59,236 nucleotides of DNA from Candidatus Iainarchaeum sp. (GTDB taxonomy: Archaea > Iainarchaeota > Iainarchaeia > Iainarchaeales > VGJJ01), in NCBI GenBank assembly GCA_016198125.1, contig JACQJG010000017.1:1-59236 (forward strand), in the 5' to 3' direction. Numbering within the stretch: the stretch's first letter is position 1; the number at the start of each line of letters is the position of its first letter. Shown piece after piece: positions 57,175 to 59,236 of the stretch. The position numbers and the translations under genes were made by a program. A model generated the notes under the pieces. The model was not told where the DNA came from and made no database searches. It saw nothing but the letters and a program-made list of their open reading frames with translations.

Positions 57175-58326
57175 TCAGTTTATCTTTTTGCCGTTTTCGT
57201 AGATGCTCATTTTGCGCTTGTGCAATTCCTTGAAGAAATACGCTGGCGGGACAACGGCTTCAGGGGCAAAACTACCTCTTTCCGTGATTATTTTTTCTTT
57301 TATCATCTGGGCGATGATGCTTGCCGGCATACCCGTGTCTATATTGCAACCCGCATCTTCCCAATGCGGCAATGTACCTGCAATGCATTCAATCAGTATT
57401 GACTTGCGCTTCTTCTGTTTCTTTCCATATATTCGCACCCACAAATTTTCCTTTTCCCTGTACCCTTCAGGAATCTTTACCCCTTTCAATGTTTGAGTCA
57501 GCACGTCTATTGGTCGAACATACGCGCCATCCACTAAAACTTTGTCCTGACGGCCCAAACCCACTTCAATTAATTTTTGGATTACTTCAAATGAATGTGG
57601 AGGGAATTCCGCATAAAAGCGGACATTTTTCAACCCCTTGTGCTTGAAGTAATGGTAAAACGTATACGTTTCAGGGTGGCGCACATAGAAACGCTCCTCT
57701 TTGCCCACAAAAGGTTCATTCGTTTTTATCAGGGAATCCATGGGACGCGATTTGATGAATTTTCCGTTTTTAACGTTTGTCGCAGGCTCCGTGAATTCTT
57801 CAATAATGCTTTCGATGGAGAATGGCACGACAAACTTCTTCATGTTTGAATTCCATGCAAATCCAACCTCAACGGAATGAAGCGAGTCAAACTTTTTGGC
57901 TGCGTGGCTGAGCATTACATTTCCAATGCCTGGAACCGAACCGCATCCAGTAATGTGGGTTAAACCCCTTCGCTTCAATTTTTCATGCAAGGAAAACTGT
58001 TGTTTTGTCATGGGTATTTCCGAGCCCAGGTCAATGCAGTTAATTCCTGCCTTGATGCATGCCTTCAGGATGTTAAGATTCCAGTCCCCTTCAACGCAAT
58101 TCACAACGACGCCGGCTTTTGAATGATGGAATGCCCTTGCCATCTTTTTTGTATTGCGCGCATCAAGATACTCAAACCCTGTTTTTTTAAAGCGCTTTAA
58201 CAAATGATCGACTCTTTTTTTGTCGCGGCCGCACAACAGGACAGAATACCCGTTCTCAAGGAGGTCGCGCGCAACAATGCGGCCTTGAATCCCTGTTGCT
58301 CCAATGACAACAAAATTAAATGCCAT
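57175..58326 (-). CDS. Saccharopine-dehydrogenase-like NAD(P) enzyme
   Basis: The protein has 383 residues. The Rossmann start FNFVVIGATGIQGRIVARDL and the segment VVVNCVEGDWNLNILKACIK with CIDLGSEIPM are typical of the saccharopine dehydrogenase/reductase family. The GCGSVPGIGNVMLSHA loop is also typical. Such proteins act in lysine metabolism, polyamine carboxynorspermidine synthesis, or on unknown imino acids; the window gives no clear pathway. ATACTAGC/TTTTTATA-type TATA (58348-58357) lies 26 nt upstream of ATG 58326, giving a leaderless start. Confidence 0.78.
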   Translation of the reverse strand: MAFNFVVIGATGIQGRIVARDLLENGYSVLLCGRDKKRVDHLLKRFKKTGFEYLDARNTKKMARAFHHSKAGVVVNCVEGDWNLNILKACIKAGINCIDLGSEIPMTKQQFSLHEKLKRRGLTHITGCGSVPGIGNVMLSHAAKKFDSLHSVEVGFAWNSNMKKFVVPFSIESIIEEFTEPATNVKNGKFIKSRPMDSLIKTNEPFVGKEERFYVRHPETYTFYHYFKHKGLKNVRFYAEFPPHSFEVIQKLIEVGLGRQDKVLVDGAYVRPIDVLTQTLKGVKIPEGYREKENLWVRIYGKKQKKRKSILIECIAGTLPHWEDAGCNIDTGMPASIIAQMIKEKIITERGSFAPEAVVPPAYFFKELHKRKMSIYENGKKIN

Positions 58327-58347
58327 CTTTATGTGATACTGGGGGCT

Positions 58348-58357
58348 AGTATAAAAA
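58348..58357 (-). promoter_or_regulatory. TATA box of the saccharopine-dehydrogenase-like gene
   Basis: TTTTTATACT on minus, centred about 26 nt before ATG 58326. Confidence 0.5.
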
Positions 58358-58386
58358 CCTTTTTTAACGGCCTTTGTTTCCTAAGC

Positions 58387-58485
58387 CTAAACGATTTTGC
58401 GCACAACCCCCTTTTCCGAGTCAATTTCAATTTCATCCCCGTCTTTCAATAATTTGGTTGCTATCCTAGGGATTGAAAGGTTCAT
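58387..58485 (-). pseudogene. Fragment of a PEP-utilising enzyme mobile (swivelling) domain
   Basis: The 32-codon frame from ATG 58485 contains SIPRIATKLLKDGDEIEIDS and EKGVVRKIV. IPxxxxTKxLKDGDxxxxDxxKGVVR is the C-terminal end of the phosphohistidine swivelling domain of PEP synthase and related proteins. The frame upstream continues only to a stop at 58543 without the expected His-bearing part. It is therefore probably a gene relic. Confidence 0.45.
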
Positions 58486-58600
58486 AGAGTCCAGCCTCCC
58501 GGACTTGCAATCGGGGAATCTCCGGTCATTTGGAATACAGGCTCACCTGAAGGCTCGCTGATGTTTGTGCAATTAGTGCTATTCGATTGACGCATCTATC

Positions 58601-58954
58601 TCACCTCTTCTTTATCTTAAATCGTTTATCATAATCTGGATGCGACTCAATAACTAACACAAAGCAAATAACCTCAATCTCCTGACGGCGGATAGTGAAA
58701 AGCATTCGCCAATATTGGGCTAAGCGAATCTTGAATAGGTTATCCACGTCCAAGCCTTTTGGGATATCTTTCTTAGAGACCACTTCCCCGCGCAAAGGGT
58801 CTTCTTTCAGCCATTCAATCTTTTCATTGATTGAACGCCACAACGTCTGATTCTCCGAACTCTTGATTCCTTTCGACTCTTCTTCAGTTACAAGTTTCTT
58901 CAAGCGTTCGTATTCTTCCAACGCTTGACCGGTCAAACGAACACGTGCTTTCAT
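58601..58954 (-). CDS. RelE-superfamily toxin
   Basis: From ATG 58954 the protein is 117 residues. A Lys/Glu-rich helical front (TGQALEEYERLKKLVTEEES) is followed by a RelE-type sheet: LFKIRLAQYWRMLFTIRRQEIEVIC, then VIESHPDYDKRF. K[IV]RLxxxWRMLFTI is close to the core of archaeal RelE-like toxins, and HPDYDKRF is a typical end. It overlaps the antitoxin by 4 bp. It is slightly longer than most RelE toxins. Confidence 0.8.
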   Translation of the reverse strand: MKARVRLTGQALEEYERLKKLVTEEESKGIKSSENQTLWRSINEKIEWLKEDPLRGEVVSKKDIPKGLDVDNLFKIRLAQYWRMLFTIRRQEIEVICFVLVIESHPDYDKRFKIKKR

Positions 58955-59220
58955 ACTTCCACGCTCGCATCCATCAAGCGCTTCATCATGTCTTTCGGAA
59001 CATACACCCAAATAATGCCTTTAGGAGTGTCCAAAACCATAAAGCGTTTCTCCAAGTACTCAATAATCACGTCCAAGGTAGGGCGCATTATCTTGTTTCC
59101 AGCGCGCTTCAATAATTCGTAGCGAGAAAGGGGCTCTTTAGCTTCTTTGAGAATTTCTTCGACTAAAAGAACGGTTTTCAGAGTAGGGTAATGCAAAACT
59201 TGAGTAGAGTTAGTAGACAT
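58951..59220 (-). CDS. Winged-helix antitoxin of the RelE-like pair
   Basis: The protein has 89 residues. PTLKTVLLVEEILKEAKEPL with SRYELLKRAGNKIMRPTLDV and IIEYLEKRFMVLDTPKGIIW is a compact winged helix (helix-turn-helix, then the wing VLDTPKGIIWVYV). It precedes and overlaps the toxin (ATGA), as for an autorepressing antitoxin. GGTATATATC upstream is a TATA-like stretch at the window end, too close to the ATG for a standard leaderless start, so the start is less certain. Confidence 0.75.
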   Translation of the reverse strand: MSTNSTQVLHYPTLKTVLLVEEILKEAKEPLSRYELLKRAGNKIMRPTLDVIIEYLEKRFMVLDTPKGIIWVYVPKDMMKRLMDASVEV

Positions 59221-59236
59221 AGGATAGATATATACC

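Overview
The window reads as archaeal chromosome. The evidence is two geranylgeranyl-reductase-type flavoproteins, an archaeal PurO-type IMP cyclohydrolase, and TATA-like boxes centred about 24-28 nt upstream of many ATG codons (leaderless transcripts), with GGAGG ribosome sites mainly at operon-internal starts. The small dense gene set, Cys-rich surface proteins and many toxin-antitoxin (TA) pairs would fit a DPANN-type archaeon (Diapherotrites/Iainarchaeota or Micrarchaeota are plausible). I could not confirm the lineage. Superoxide dismutase, a cupredoxin and Rieske proteins suggest exposure to oxygen.

Layout. 1-3.2 kb: a secreted zinc metalloprotease cut by the left edge and a secreted seven-bladed beta-propeller. 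3.2-7.6 kb: a short inverted-repeat element, a geranylgeranyl reductase, a RelBE-type TA pair, a Rieske-SOD operon and a cupredoxin. 7.6-14.5 kb: one long minus-strand operon, with transcription order geranylgeranyl reductase, FrdA, FrdB, malic enzyme, aspartase/fumarase, receiver-like protein. 14.5-20.7 kb: a surface cluster with a 1584-residue Cys-rich repeat protein, a small one-TM protein and a Cys-rich/FnIII lipoprotein. 20.8-26 kb: a haem-type membrane protein, repair, thioredoxin-like and unknown genes, including an NlpC/P60-like protein. 26-30.4 kb: three TA pairs, a sodium:solute symporter, tRNA-Asp and a Rieske-flavodoxin fusion. 30.4-36 kb: agmatinase, EamA transporter, DEAD-box helicase, MscL, an HTH/membrane pair and pirin. 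36-40 kb: a disulfide-redox cassette (disulfide reductase, thioredoxin lipoprotein, CcdA, DipZ-like protein). 40-46.5 kb: tRNA modification and the pyrD-pyrC-pyrE-pyrF operon. 46.5-50 kb: an AT-rich Fic gene, a nucleotidyltransferase, a prodomain-like membrane protein and a DUF1624 protein. 50-54.7 kb: a one-carbon/purine operon (folD-purN fusion, glyA, purO, purH). 54.7-59.2 kb: Cys-rich and lipoprotein surface genes, a saccharopine-dehydrogenase-like enzyme, a decayed fragment and a TA pair.

How the genes connect. Fumarate is a recurring metabolite: the lyase can make it, FrdAB can reduce it, and the PyrD is class 1A, the type that uses fumarate as oxidant. FrdB keeps every ligand for its [2Fe-2S] and [4Fe-4S] clusters but lacks all three [3Fe-4S] cysteines, and no membrane anchor genes are present, so a soluble, quinone-independent fumarate reductase is a reasonable hypothesis. 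The purine operon joins folate one-carbon supply (GlyA, FolD) to both formyl-THF consumers (PurN, PurH) and finishes with PurO. The thiol-redox cassette could maintain the many secreted Cys-rich proteins. No gene-free stretch exceeds 300 bases.
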